Positions 21,535 through 30,109 of a stretch of DNA of 64,000 nt are shown here, piece after piece. Within the stretch, counting starts at the first letter, position 1, and every line of letters starts with the position of its first letter. Made by a program: the position numbers and the translations under genes. The stretch lies in NCBI RefSeq assembly GCF_019880245.1, contig NZ_CP082286.1, positions 886,521 to 950,520 of the forward strand. Reading direction: 5' to 3'. Source of the DNA: Halobaculum roseum. GTDB lineage: Archaea; Halobacteriota; Halobacteria; Halobacteriales; Haloferacaceae. The notes beneath the pieces are model-generated. The model saw nothing but the letters and a program-made list of their open reading frames with translations, was not told the origin of the DNA and did not search any database.

Positions 21535-21810
21535 TCAGATCACCCCCGGCGGCAGGATCGCGAGGATCCGACGGATCACCACGTACCCGAACACTGCGAG
21601 GCCGAGCGCGATGATCCACACGAGTCGCCGACGCCAGTCGGGGGTGACGGCGAACGGAGCCGTCAGCTCGGTGACGACGAGGAACCCGATCAACGACACG
21701 ACGAACGCGAGTTCGAGGCTGAGCGACCCAAGCAGGACGAGCACGAGTGTGGCCCCCAGCATCCACGCCATCTGTGCGCGGACGAACCGTGCGCGCCGGC
21801 GTGTCGTCAT
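21535..21810 (-). CDS. Small membrane protein of the MoxR operon
   Basis: A 91-residue protein with three hydrophobic segments (AQMAWMLGATLVLVLLGSL, LAFVVSLIGFLVVTELTAP and LVWIIALGLAVFGYVVIRRI). It begins with a basic cytoplasmic tail MTTRRRARFVRAQ. Its stop is one base before the DUF4350 start, so the three genes 21810 to 19388 form a tightly coupled operon. I do not recognise the family; gene order suggests it is an integral subunit of the MoxR/DUF4350 system. Confidence 0.75.
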   Translation of the reverse strand: MTTRRRARFVRAQMAWMLGATLVLVLLGSLSLELAFVVSLIGFLVVTELTAPFAVTPDWRRRLVWIIALGLAVFGYVVIRRILAILPPGVI

Positions 21811-21876
21811 CTGTACAGGAACCGTCCGCCCCGGCGCTTACTAACGTGTCGGTGCGGCCGAACCGACGGCGGCCGA

Positions 21877-22701
21877 TCAGGCCGTCGGGACCGGCGTCTC
21901 GACCCCGTCGATCGGCGGGAGAAGGTAGCCCGCGATCGCCGTGAGACTGAACCCGAGGAAGTGCGCGTAGAAGTTCACCACCGATCCGTCGCCGCCGGCC
22001 GAGGGCGGGAACGCGAGCAGCGGGAACGCGAGGACGAGCGCCCCGCCCAACACGCCCAGCTCCGCGTACCCCGGTCGCAACACCCAGTCGTGCCACAGCG
22101 ACTCGGTGCGTCGGAGGCTCGTGTACAGCCGACCGCCGTACGCGGCGGTGACGACCCCCGCGGTCACCGCCACGACCCACGTGCCGGGCGCGCGCCACAC
22201 CAGCACGAGCCCGATGAGCGAGAGGTCGGCGAAGTACGGCAGCGAGTCCCACCCCCGCGCCAGGTCGACGCGCAGCGCCCGGCGCACGTACCCCGACAGC
22301 GTGAGCGAGAGCACGCCGAAGAACCCGGCGAGGACCCCGGAGAAACCGAACCCAACGCGCGGGCGGACCAACGCGACGTTGAGCCCCGACAGCGCGAACG
22401 GGACCCCGACCAGCGTCGCGACGAACAGCACCCGGAACTGCGGGAGCGACCGTTGAATTCTCGCGAGTTGATACGCCACCCCCACGACCAGCAGGTACGC
22501 GATCAGGTTCGCGATCAGGTGTTCGCCCCCGAGGTGAACGAAGTGGGCGGTGAAAGCGGTCACGACGGTCGGGTCCGTGTACGTAAGCGCGAACGACCGT
22601 TTCACCGGCTCGGGAAGCGGATACACCGCCAGCATCGCCACCGCCGGAAGCGCCAACAGCGCGATGTCCGCCCGTGTTTCGGCGGCGCCGCTTCCGTCCA
22701 T
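21877..22701 (-). CDS. Rhomboid-family intramembrane serine protease
   Basis: A 274-residue polytopic membrane protein with the rhomboid signature. A HxxxN motif (His61 and Asn65 in GEHLIANLIAY) belongs to the oxyanion-stabilising helix, GFSG carries the predicted nucleophile Ser121, and the catalytic histidine is His247 in NFYAHFLGF. About seven helices are visible, with a lumenal-type loop after helix 1 (FTAHFVHLGG). Rhomboids cleave transmembrane segments of single-pass proteins. Two likely anchored substrates, the DUF4129 protein and the large CARDB-type surface protein, are encoded within 9 kb, but a substrate link is only suggested by position. It lies 66 bases upstream of the MoxR operon on the same strand. 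Confidence 0.85.
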   Translation of the reverse strand: MDGSGAAETRADIALLALPAVAMLAVYPLPEPVKRSFALTYTDPTVVTAFTAHFVHLGGEHLIANLIAYLLVVGVAYQLARIQRSLPQFRVLFVATLVGVPFALSGLNVALVRPRVGFGFSGVLAGFFGVLSLTLSGYVRRALRVDLARGWDSLPYFADLSLIGLVLVWRAPGTWVVAVTAGVVTAAYGGRLYTSLRRTESLWHDWVLRPGYAELGVLGGALVLAFPLLAFPPSAGGDGSVVNFYAHFLGFSLTAIAGYLLPPIDGVETPVPTA

Positions 22702-22846
22702 ACCGGCGGAACGCCGATGCTACTGAAAAGGGACACCATCAGTTTATCAAAATTGAATCCCGGAATGTATAGTACTGAGGACGGGGAGCGGACCGTCCCG
22801 ACAGAACCATGGGTGAAAAGCGATCGGCCCGACCGCGAGGAGTGAA

Positions 22847-25800
22847 CTACTCCTCGTCGTCGAGCGGGTCGGACCCGGATCCGGTCCGCGCGCGGTACAC
22901 GGCGAACCCGGCGATGACGACGAACAGCGCGAGCAGCCCCAGGGAGAGCCACAGCGGGACGCCGGCCGGCTCGTCGACAGGCGTGCCCGGCGTCGGGCCG
23001 TCGCCGGACGGCGGGGTCGCGGTGTCCTGCTGAGCGTCCTCGACCGTCACCGAGGCGACGGGCTCGTCGTTGACCGCCACGTCGTACGTGCCCGGCTCGT
23101 CGAAGCCGACGGTGAACTCGACCGACTCCGTTTCGCCGGCGCCGACGGTCACCTCGCGTGCGTCGATCACCTGCCCGTCCACCGAGAGGTTCGCGGTGAA
23201 CGTCCCGCTGGCGTTCCCGTCGTTGCTGATCGTCGCGGTGACCGTGGTCTCCTCACCGACGGTCAGTTCTCGCGACTCGATGCCGGTCTCGTCGATGGCG
23301 AACCGCGGTCGCTCCTGTGCGCCCCCACTCCGCACGCCGATCGCGTACGCGGAGAAGCCCGGCGAGCGTGCGCGGTAGCTTCCGTTGCCGAGCGCCTCGG
23401 TCGGAAGGGTGTTCCAACGCTCCTCCGTCTCGTTGTAGCGAAGCAGGGTGACCTGGTCCGCCGAGACACCCTCGGGGAGGTCGGAGTCGGCGACGCTGAA
23501 CGTGTAGTTCACCCCGTCGAACTCGGGGGTCGCCTCCCCGTCGGGCGTCGCGGTGAAGTAGCTGATCGCGCTCGCCCCGTCGGTCGTCTCGTTCACGGGC
23601 GGCACGTCGGTCGGCGGATCGGCCTGCGGGGGCGTGACGTTCACCCGGAACGAGGTGGTGTTCTCCCCGACCCGCATATCGAGCCCGGTCAGTCCGGTCC
23701 CGTTCGAGGCGGTCCTGTTCCCGAGCTCGACGCCGACCACGTCGCCCTCGCGGACCCGGTCGACGCTGACTGTCGCCCCGGTGTCAGTGTCGGTCACGTC
23801 GGACGCCGGCACGTCGTCGGGCGGCCCCTCACCCTCACCCGGGTCGGGATCCGGATCGGGGTCCGGGTCAGGGTCGGGATCCGGCGACGGACGACGCCGG
23901 ACCGTGAGTTGCTTCGCGTCCAAGTTGTCCACGGCGATGGAGCGTGTTCCCGCGGAGTTGAACCGACGGGTGAACGTGACCGTCTTCGTATCGTCGGCGT
24001 CGACGCGGACCTCCTTCGTGTCGACGACCTCACCGTCAACCGACAGCTCGAGGGTCTCGTTCTCGTCGAGGTCGCCGGGGTTCCTCACTCGCGCCGTGAT
24101 CGTCACTGACTGCCCGACGAATATCGAACTGCGGGAGAGGCTGAAGCTCTCGGTGAACGCCTCGTCATCGACCTCGAGCGTTTTCGGGTCCAGGTTATCG
24201 ATCCCGAGCTCGTAGGTGCCCTCGTCACTGAAGGAGGTCGTGAACTCCACCGTCGCCTCCGCTCCGCCGGGGATGTCCTCGATCTCTTTGGTCTCCTCAA
24301 CCGTTCCGTCTACCTTGAACTCGACCGTCTCGTCCTCGATGAGTCCGGGGTTGGAGACGGTCGCCGTCACAGTCACCGGGTCGTCGGTCCCGACCTTGTC
24401 GCTCGATAGCTCGAACTTGGTGACCTTCGCTTCCTCGTCGACCTTTAGCGTCTTCGACGGGAGGTTATCGACCGATACCTCGTAGAAGCCGAACTCGTCG
24501 CGCGAGAGGGAGAACTCGGCGTAGGCGTATTCGTCACTGGGGATATCTTCGATTTCCTCCGTGTCAACGACCTTCCCGTCCACCTTCAGCTCGACCGTCT
24601 CGTCCTCGACATCGTCGGGGTTGAAGACGGTCGCGTTGACGGTGATCTCCTCGCCAGGCTCGGCCTTGTCCTTCGAGAGCTCGAAGCCTGTGACGTACGC
24701 CTCGGTTTCCTCTTCGATCTTGACCGTTCCGCTCCGTGCGATCGTTTCCGACCCGTCCGTAGGTGTGGCGACGTAGAGGTAGGTGTAGTCCCCGCCGCGC
24801 CAGTCCGACTTCGTCCCGACGTCGACCGTCGTCTCCGGTCCGGCCTCCACACTCGTCACGGAGGCGTTGATCACGGAGTCACCGGTCGTCACGGTGACGT
24901 TCCCGCTTTCGTTCTCCAGCGCCGCAATAAGCTCCTTGGTCGTGTTCATGCTGAGGTTGGCGAGCGGAACGTCGACGGTCGAGACGTCCGGTTCGATACG
25001 TGTAACCCCGTTCGTTGACCCGATACTCGTCGAAACCTCGCTGACGGAGTCGTTCTCGACGACGGCCTCGACGGTCTGACCGCCGAAGGTGTCCTCATCG
25101 ATGACGAGGACGGTGTGCCGGACGGTCTCGCCCGCGTAGGTGGCCGAGGTGTTCGTCTTCACGCTCACGTTCTCCCCCGCCGGCCGACCGTACGCGTGGA
25201 CGCTCGCCCCGTCGTTCGCCTTCCGAACCGGGAAGAGGTCGAAGCCGACCACCGTCACGGGGCTGTCCACCGAGAGTTGACCGACCGAACTGCTCGGCCC
25301 GGTGACGCCCGCGCCGCCGTCGTCGTCCACCGCCACGGCGACGAGGGCGTACTGACCGGACTCCTTGGGCGTGAACGTGACCGTGTCCGCCCCGGTCCGC
25401 TCGTCGACGATACGCCCGCTCACGTCCGAGTCGTCCTCCAACAGCGAGGAGACGTCGTCGACCGAGTCGACGTCAGGGGCCTCGTTGTCACCGAGACGGA
25501 CGGCTACGTACTGAACTGTCTGTCCGTCGAGTACTCCCGCTTTCCCGACGTGCCCCGGTTTCAGGGTCGTCTCGATCTCTTTTCCGGCCTCGAAGAAGCT
25601 GAGCCGGTCTTTCGGGTGCTCGACCGTGTCGTCATCACGCGTGACCCGAACCGTGGGGACGTCGAGAGACGTATCGACGTCCTCGCCGTTTGCGTAAACG
25701 TTCTCGTTCGTGTCGAGCGTGAGCGGCGACCGTTGCCAGACTGAGACGTTGTCCGATCCCGCCGTCACCCCGTCGGAGGAGGCGTTGATGTCTGTCGGTC

Positions 25801-25957
25801 CGATACCACTCCGGAGTTCGGTTGTCGAGACCCCTGTCGTCCCCCCGTCAGCTGCGGTCGACAGACCGATCGACACCGGTGCGACGACGGGCGAGAGCGC
25901 GAGCGTCGCAACGACGCACAGGACCGCGATTCGTCTGAGTCCTGTCCAAAAAGGCAT
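22847..25957 (-). CDS. Large cell-surface protein with CARDB-like repeats and PGF-pre-PGF-like domain
   Basis: A 1036-residue secreted, membrane-anchored protein. The signal peptide is MPFWTGLRRIAVLCVVATLA onward, cleaved near residue 35. Residues 40-400 form a unique extracellular region with Ser/Thr-Asp content and many N-glycosylation sequons. Three CARDB/APHP-like beta-sandwich repeats follow, each starting with a FELSxDK/FSLSRSS strand and containing ETVELKVDGxVVDT and an ending VDNLxxKTLxVD. Next come a PDPDPDP spacer, a PGF-pre-PGF-like domain (NYTFSVADSDLPEGVSADQV through FSAYAIG), a fourth repeat and a final helix (LWLSLGLLALFVVIAGFAVY) with a short charged tail. It lies downstream of the ABC exporter genes. 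A TATA-like TTTTTAAG sits about 28-36 bases before the ATG. Confidence 0.9.
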   Translation of the reverse strand: MPFWTGLRRIAVLCVVATLALSPVVAPVSIGLSTAADGGTTGVSTTELRSGIGPTDINASSDGVTAGSDNVSVWQRSPLTLDTNENVYANGEDVDTSLDVPTVRVTRDDDTVEHPKDRLSFFEAGKEIETTLKPGHVGKAGVLDGQTVQYVAVRLGDNEAPDVDSVDDVSSLLEDDSDVSGRIVDERTGADTVTFTPKESGQYALVAVAVDDDGGAGVTGPSSSVGQLSVDSPVTVVGFDLFPVRKANDGASVHAYGRPAGENVSVKTNTSATYAGETVRHTVLVIDEDTFGGQTVEAVVENDSVSEVSTSIGSTNGVTRIEPDVSTVDVPLANLSMNTTKELIAALENESGNVTVTTGDSVINASVTSVEAGPETTVDVGTKSDWRGGDYTYLYVATPTDGSETIARSGTVKIEEETEAYVTGFELSKDKAEPGEEITVNATVFNPDDVEDETVELKVDGKVVDTEEIEDIPSDEYAYAEFSLSRDEFGFYEVSVDNLPSKTLKVDEEAKVTKFELSSDKVGTDDPVTVTATVSNPGLIEDETVEFKVDGTVEETKEIEDIPGGAEATVEFTTSFSDEGTYELGIDNLDPKTLEVDDEAFTESFSLSRSSIFVGQSVTITARVRNPGDLDENETLELSVDGEVVDTKEVRVDADDTKTVTFTRRFNSAGTRSIAVDNLDAKQLTVRRRPSPDPDPDPDPDPDPDPGEGEGPPDDVPASDVTDTDTGATVSVDRVREGDVVGVELGNRTASNGTGLTGLDMRVGENTTSFRVNVTPPQADPPTDVPPVNETTDGASAISYFTATPDGEATPEFDGVNYTFSVADSDLPEGVSADQVTLLRYNETEERWNTLPTEALGNGSYRARSPGFSAYAIGVRSGGAQERPRFAIDETGIESRELTVGEETTVTATISNDGNASGTFTANLSVDGQVIDAREVTVGAGETESVEFTVGFDEPGTYDVAVNDEPVASVTVEDAQQDTATPPSGDGPTPGTPVDEPAGVPLWLSLGLLALFVVIAGFAVYRARTGSGSDPLDDEE

Positions 25958-25984
25958 TTGACAACTAATACGAGTAGTCGCTCT

Positions 25985-25993
25985 TAAAAATAC
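25985..25993 (-). promoter_or_regulatory. TATA-like promoter of the large surface-protein gene
   Basis: On the minus strand, TATTTTTAAGAG lies with its core about 28-36 bases upstream of the ATG at 25957. The spacer is markedly AT-rich compared with neighbours. This placement fits a leaderless transcript independent of the exporter genes upstream. Confidence 0.5.
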
Positions 25994-26104
25994 TGGAGTA
26001 ACTGACAGTATCACGCAAGAGAACTAGTACGAATGTTGTTGTAATTCGGTCAGCACGTATCGGACTCCGGAACAGAGAGCAGCCGTGGTCCGACGCGATC
26101 CCGA

Positions 26105-29100
26105 TCACGTTTCGCGTTCGATCAGCCGCGATGGCGCCGCCGCGAGGAACGGAACCGCGGCGATGCAGACGCTGAGTGCCGCCAGCAGGACGCTCCCGAC
26201 AACAGCGACGGCGATGACGGGACTGGCAAGGGGGAGATCTATCCGGAAGCCGAACGCGACGAGCAGGTCTAGCTCGGAGATGACCAACGCCACTGCAGCA
26301 GCGAGTACCACCGCGAGCAGTGCGGCGGGAACGGCGACGAGGACGGCATCGCGGACGAGCACCGACAACAACTGTCCTCGGGTCGCTCCGGTCGACCGAT
26401 AGACGCCGACCGTCTGCCGACGCGAGTGGACTGCTCGGGCGAACGTCGCGACGGTTCCGCTGATCGTGCTCGCCCCCGCGAGGGCAACCATCCCTCCGAA
26501 GAGCACCTGGATGTTCCCGAACACGCGGGTGATGACGGTTCCGAGGCCGGTTCCGCTCGCGTAGGAACCCGCCTCCGACGGCAGCGACGCCGATCCCGTT
26601 GCGTCGTTCGTCCCTGTGACCGTGTACCTCGCTGTCGCGACGAGCTCGCCGTCAGCGAACAGTCGGAAGGTGTACGTTCCCGGATCGACGCGTCCCTCGA
26701 ACCCGACGCGCTCGGGGTCGATCCGTATCCGGGAGACGTTTCCTGGATTGAGCGTGACGCTGCGCTGCTCGGCCCCGTTGGGCATGACCAGCGTCAGATT
26801 CCGTTCGAGCGTCCGTCCCCACGGGTTGGCGACGTAGACGCTCACGTTCGGCCGCGTCACCGGCGTTCCGGTGGTCGGTTCGATATCGACGCGGGCGCCG
26901 ATCTCCTGTGCTGCGTCGGGGGTGACGGTGATCGTCGTGGTGGCGGCCGAGCGGTTCGGCGCCGACACGCGGACCCGATACTCGCCCGGTTCGTCCGGAA
27001 GCGGAACCGTCGCGATCCCGTCGTTCGAGACCGGGATCGTCATCTCGCCGAACCGCACCGTCGCCTCCGGGACGACGGTTCCGTTCGCGGTTCGCGCGGG
27101 GACGAGCAGCGTCTCCCCGGGCGGCGCGGAGTCGGGGAACTCCGGCGGGAGCGTGAGGGCAGTTTCGCTCGTCACCTGGACGGTCCGTTCGAACGGCCCG
27201 ACGCTGACCGGGTACGCTCCGGTGCGGTTCCATCGTTCCGTGACCGTGATCGTCTCGGTCTCCCCCGGGGCGAGATCGACCGTACGCGTGCGAGTCCGGT
27301 TGCCCGTTCGGATCTCGAGGGTGCGCGAGCCACCCTCGGTGCCGACGTTCTGTACCTCGACCTCGACGGATACTGGCTCGCCAGCGGTAGCCGAATCCGG
27401 GGCGGTGACCCGCGTGACGATCATCTGCGGGCCGCTCGCGGTGGCTTCTTCCAGCGTATCGGCCGCGATCGCCTCCGTTCGGATCACGTGTACGGTGTCC
27501 TCGTCGCCTGTCGCGCCGGGTGCGATCGTCGCGCGCGGGACGATCAACTGGTCGTCCATCGCCCCAGGCGCAGCGAAGACGCCGACGACGGTTACGCGGT
27601 CGACGAGCGGGGAGACGCTCCCCCCGATAGTGATCGTGTCGCCACGCTCGACGTCGAGCGTGCGCGCGAGGTCGGCGCCGATCACGGCCTCGTTCGGGCG
27701 CAGGGGTTCGCGGCCCTCGGTCAATTCCGCACCGGTCACACGCGAGAAGGCGCTATAGTTCGCCCCGCGTAGGAGGTACGGTCGGCCGTACGACGCTTGC
27801 GCCGCGATGATTTCCGGGCTCGCCGCCACGCCCTGTGCCCGGAGACTGGACGCGTAGTCCGCATCCATTCGGCTGTTCAACGGATGGATCGCACCGGGTT
27901 CGGCGATCGTGCCGGTCGAGGTCGCCGTCAGCGGGGCCATCACTCCGACCAGCCCGCCCACTAACAGGACGATCAACACGAATACCGACAGCGTCGCCGC
28001 CGTCGGCAGAGCCGTCCGCCAGTCCAGTATCTCCGGTTCGGGGATCACCAGCCCCACTGCCCCCAACGGTGATCCATTTTCGGGGGCTGACGGTCCGACG
28101 GTATCGCCCCCAGCAGTGGATCCGAGATCCTCGCTTTCTCGATCGAGCCGGCGTCCACGGTTGCCGCGCACCCGCCCAGCGAGCATCGCCGGTGGGCCTC
28201 GAACTGCGTGGATCGCGGTTGCGACGCCGGCACTGGCGCCCGCAGCGACGAGCAGCCCCCCGAGGGCGACGATCTTCTGCACCTTCTCGACCGTCAGTCC
28301 CGTGGGCAGCGTAACGGGAAGCCCGATCGTCCGCGCACCGGCGACGAGCGCCGGCGGGGCAGCGACACCGAGAATGACCCCAGCGAGGACGCCGACGACC
28401 GCGATCGCTGTCGCACGGCCGGCGATGAGTCCGCCGACACGGAGCGGGTCGGCACCGGTCGACCGGAGCACCCGGATCGTCCGGCGTCGGTCGCGAACCG
28501 TCATCTGCGTGACGTTGTAGACGACGACCACGACCACGACCGCGCCGGCGACGCCAGCCAACGAGAGGATTCGGAGGACGTCCTGGATCCCGAGATAGAG
28601 GTACGGAAGCGCGGCGACGAGCGCGACCCCGGTTGCGTGTCCCCCCTTGGTGCCCCCGTCCGGATCGATGACGAACGTCCCCTCGTCGCCCAGTCGGTCG
28701 GCCACTGCCGGGTCATCCGCGTACCATCGCCCCGGGAAGACGGACTCGTTCTCGGCGGGACGCACCGTCCGGTCGAGCGTCTCGTCCGCTCCGACGATGC
28801 GCACGGTGTGACGGTACGAGACCGGGCCGACCCCCGCGTCGTCCGTCGTATGGGGGAGCCTGGCAGGCTTCCAGTCGACGGACGCCCCCTGGATGATCGC
28901 GGGAGCGTCCGGCGGGACGCCGACGAGTCGCGTCCGCGTCCCGTTCACTTCGACGCTCGCGACGGCGACGCCGATCCGATCGCCCGTCCGGTCCGCCTCC
29001 TCGAGGGTGGCGGTATCGTGATACGACGCGGTCGCCGTCGTCGAGAGATCCTCCTCGAGCGTCGCGGTGTAGGACCCGGCCGAGAGCAACAGTAACGCCG

Positions 29101-29191
29101 TCCCGATGAGGAAGGCGGTCGTCACGGCGACGACCGCGACGCTGAGCCAGTCGCGCCGCGACCACCGCCGGAGCAATCCCGCGTCACGCAT
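26105..29191 (-). CDS. ABC transporter permease (FtsX/MacB type) with large extracellular insert
   Basis: A 1028-residue permease with two FtsX units. A first helix (about 15-37), an extracellular domain (about 40-190) and three helices (about 205-335, including VYNVTQMTVRDRRRTIRVLRS) form unit one. Unit two begins with a helix near 400-425 (VFVLIVLLVGGLVGVMAPL), then a roughly 470-residue extracellular region, then three final helices (about 905-1028, with RQTVGVYRSTGATRGQLLSVL). The extracellular region contains an MacB-like part (ELTEGREPLRPNEAVIG) followed by at least three Ig/CARDB-like beta-sandwiches with sequons. Such permeases act mechanically on lipoproteins, peptides or envelope processes rather than as classical importers. 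It follows the ATPase gene by 45 bases. Confidence 0.9.
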   Translation of the reverse strand: MRDAGLLRRWSRRDWLSVAVVAVTTAFLIGTALLLLSAGSYTATLEEDLSTTATASYHDTATLEEADRTGDRIGVAVASVEVNGTRTRLVGVPPDAPAIIQGASVDWKPARLPHTTDDAGVGPVSYRHTVRIVGADETLDRTVRPAENESVFPGRWYADDPAVADRLGDEGTFVIDPDGGTKGGHATGVALVAALPYLYLGIQDVLRILSLAGVAGAVVVVVVVYNVTQMTVRDRRRTIRVLRSTGADPLRVGGLIAGRATAIAVVGVLAGVILGVAAPPALVAGARTIGLPVTLPTGLTVEKVQKIVALGGLLVAAGASAGVATAIHAVRGPPAMLAGRVRGNRGRRLDRESEDLGSTAGGDTVGPSAPENGSPLGAVGLVIPEPEILDWRTALPTAATLSVFVLIVLLVGGLVGVMAPLTATSTGTIAEPGAIHPLNSRMDADYASSLRAQGVAASPEIIAAQASYGRPYLLRGANYSAFSRVTGAELTEGREPLRPNEAVIGADLARTLDVERGDTITIGGSVSPLVDRVTVVGVFAAPGAMDDQLIVPRATIAPGATGDEDTVHVIRTEAIAADTLEEATASGPQMIVTRVTAPDSATAGEPVSVEVEVQNVGTEGGSRTLEIRTGNRTRTRTVDLAPGETETITVTERWNRTGAYPVSVGPFERTVQVTSETALTLPPEFPDSAPPGETLLVPARTANGTVVPEATVRFGEMTIPVSNDGIATVPLPDEPGEYRVRVSAPNRSAATTTITVTPDAAQEIGARVDIEPTTGTPVTRPNVSVYVANPWGRTLERNLTLVMPNGAEQRSVTLNPGNVSRIRIDPERVGFEGRVDPGTYTFRLFADGELVATARYTVTGTNDATGSASLPSEAGSYASGTGLGTVITRVFGNIQVLFGGMVALAGASTISGTVATFARAVHSRRQTVGVYRSTGATRGQLLSVLVRDAVLVAVPAALLAVVLAAAVALVISELDLLVAFGFRIDLPLASPVIAVAVVGSVLLAALSVCIAAVPFLAAAPSRLIERET

Positions 29192-29236
29192 CGCCGGCCA
29201 CCGGGCGCTCGCCGCGTATCTCCCCAGCTATCACGG

Positions 29237-29896
29237 CTACACCGCCGTAAGCGAGCCGTCGGCCAGTTGGAGTCGGTCGTCGAACCGGGACGTCAGTCGA
29301 CGGTCGTGACTGATGACGACGAGCGCGGTCGAGGCCTCCGATCGGATATCCAACAGGAGGTCGAGCACGCGGTCGGCAGTCTCCGGGTCGAGCTGCCCGG
29401 TCGGCTCGTCCGCGAGGACGACCGACGGTCTGTTCGCCAGCGCACGGGCGATCGCGACCCGCTGTTTCTCGCCGCCGCTGAGCGTCGCGGGGTACTGCCC
29501 GCGGAGATCCGTGATCCCAAGTGCCCCGAACAGCTCCCCCAGCCACTCCGCATCGCGTGTTCCGCGATGGTCCTGTGGGAGCGCCGCGTTCTCCCACGCG
29601 GAGAGGTCGGGGATGAGCTGGAAGTCCTGAAAGACGAATCCGATCGTGTCGCGTCGGATCCGCGCGCGTCGTCGTTCCCCCAGTCCGCTGGTCGACTCGC
29701 CGTTGACGTACAGCGTCCCCGAGGTCGGCGGTTCCAGCAGCCCGAGGACGTTGAACAGGGTCGTCTTTCCGGCGCCGCTCGGGCCCTGTATCAGCAGCCG
29801 CGCGTCGGCCGGGATCGTGATCGACACCGAGTCGAGGATCCGATCGCCACCGCGGTCGATCGTCAGATCGGCACCGCGGAGCACCGCATCGGTCAT
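29237..29896 (-). CDS. ABC transporter ATP-binding protein (MacB/LolD type)
   Basis: A 219-residue nucleotide-binding subunit. It shows Walker A GPSGAGKTT (38-46), the Q loop in FVFQDFQLIPDLS, the signature LSGGEKQRVAIARAL, Walker B VVLADEPTGQLDPE and an H-loop histidine in VISHDRR. The sequence belongs to the LolD/MacB/FtsE-like group that pairs with FtsX permeases, which is exactly the downstream gene. The start MTDAVLRGADL was preferred to an upstream ATG because the added 23 residues are not conserved and the gene then starts after a GAGCGGGT-type leader. The 213-base spacer upstream is shared with the divergent surface-protein gene at 30110. Confidence 0.94.
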   Translation of the reverse strand: MTDAVLRGADLTIDRGGDRILDSVSITIPADARLLIQGPSGAGKTTLFNVLGLLEPPTSGTLYVNGESTSGLGERRRARIRRDTIGFVFQDFQLIPDLSAWENAALPQDHRGTRDAEWLGELFGALGITDLRGQYPATLSGGEKQRVAIARALANRPSVVLADEPTGQLDPETADRVLDLLLDIRSEASTALVVISHDRRLTSRFDDRLQLADGSLTAV

Positions 29897-30109
29897 TACC
29901 CGCTCCTGTTCAGCCGAACACCGTAACAATACCGCTCCCGAGACCGCGCTCGAGCCAGGGACCACTCATGAGCAGGAACTCGCCGAGCCAACCGAGTCTC
30001 ACAGCCCGGACCAGTCCCGCAACCGATGCCATTTTTGCCACCTGTTGGATAGACTGTGTGTGGTTGCTACCGTCACGCCCGAGCACGAATCCGCACGAGG
30101 AGGCGATCG

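Noticed and set aside
23830-23890. Apparent short tandem repeat that might suggest CRISPR
   Set aside because: It encodes the PDPDPDP linker of the surface protein and lacks the repeat-spacer structure of a CRISPR array.
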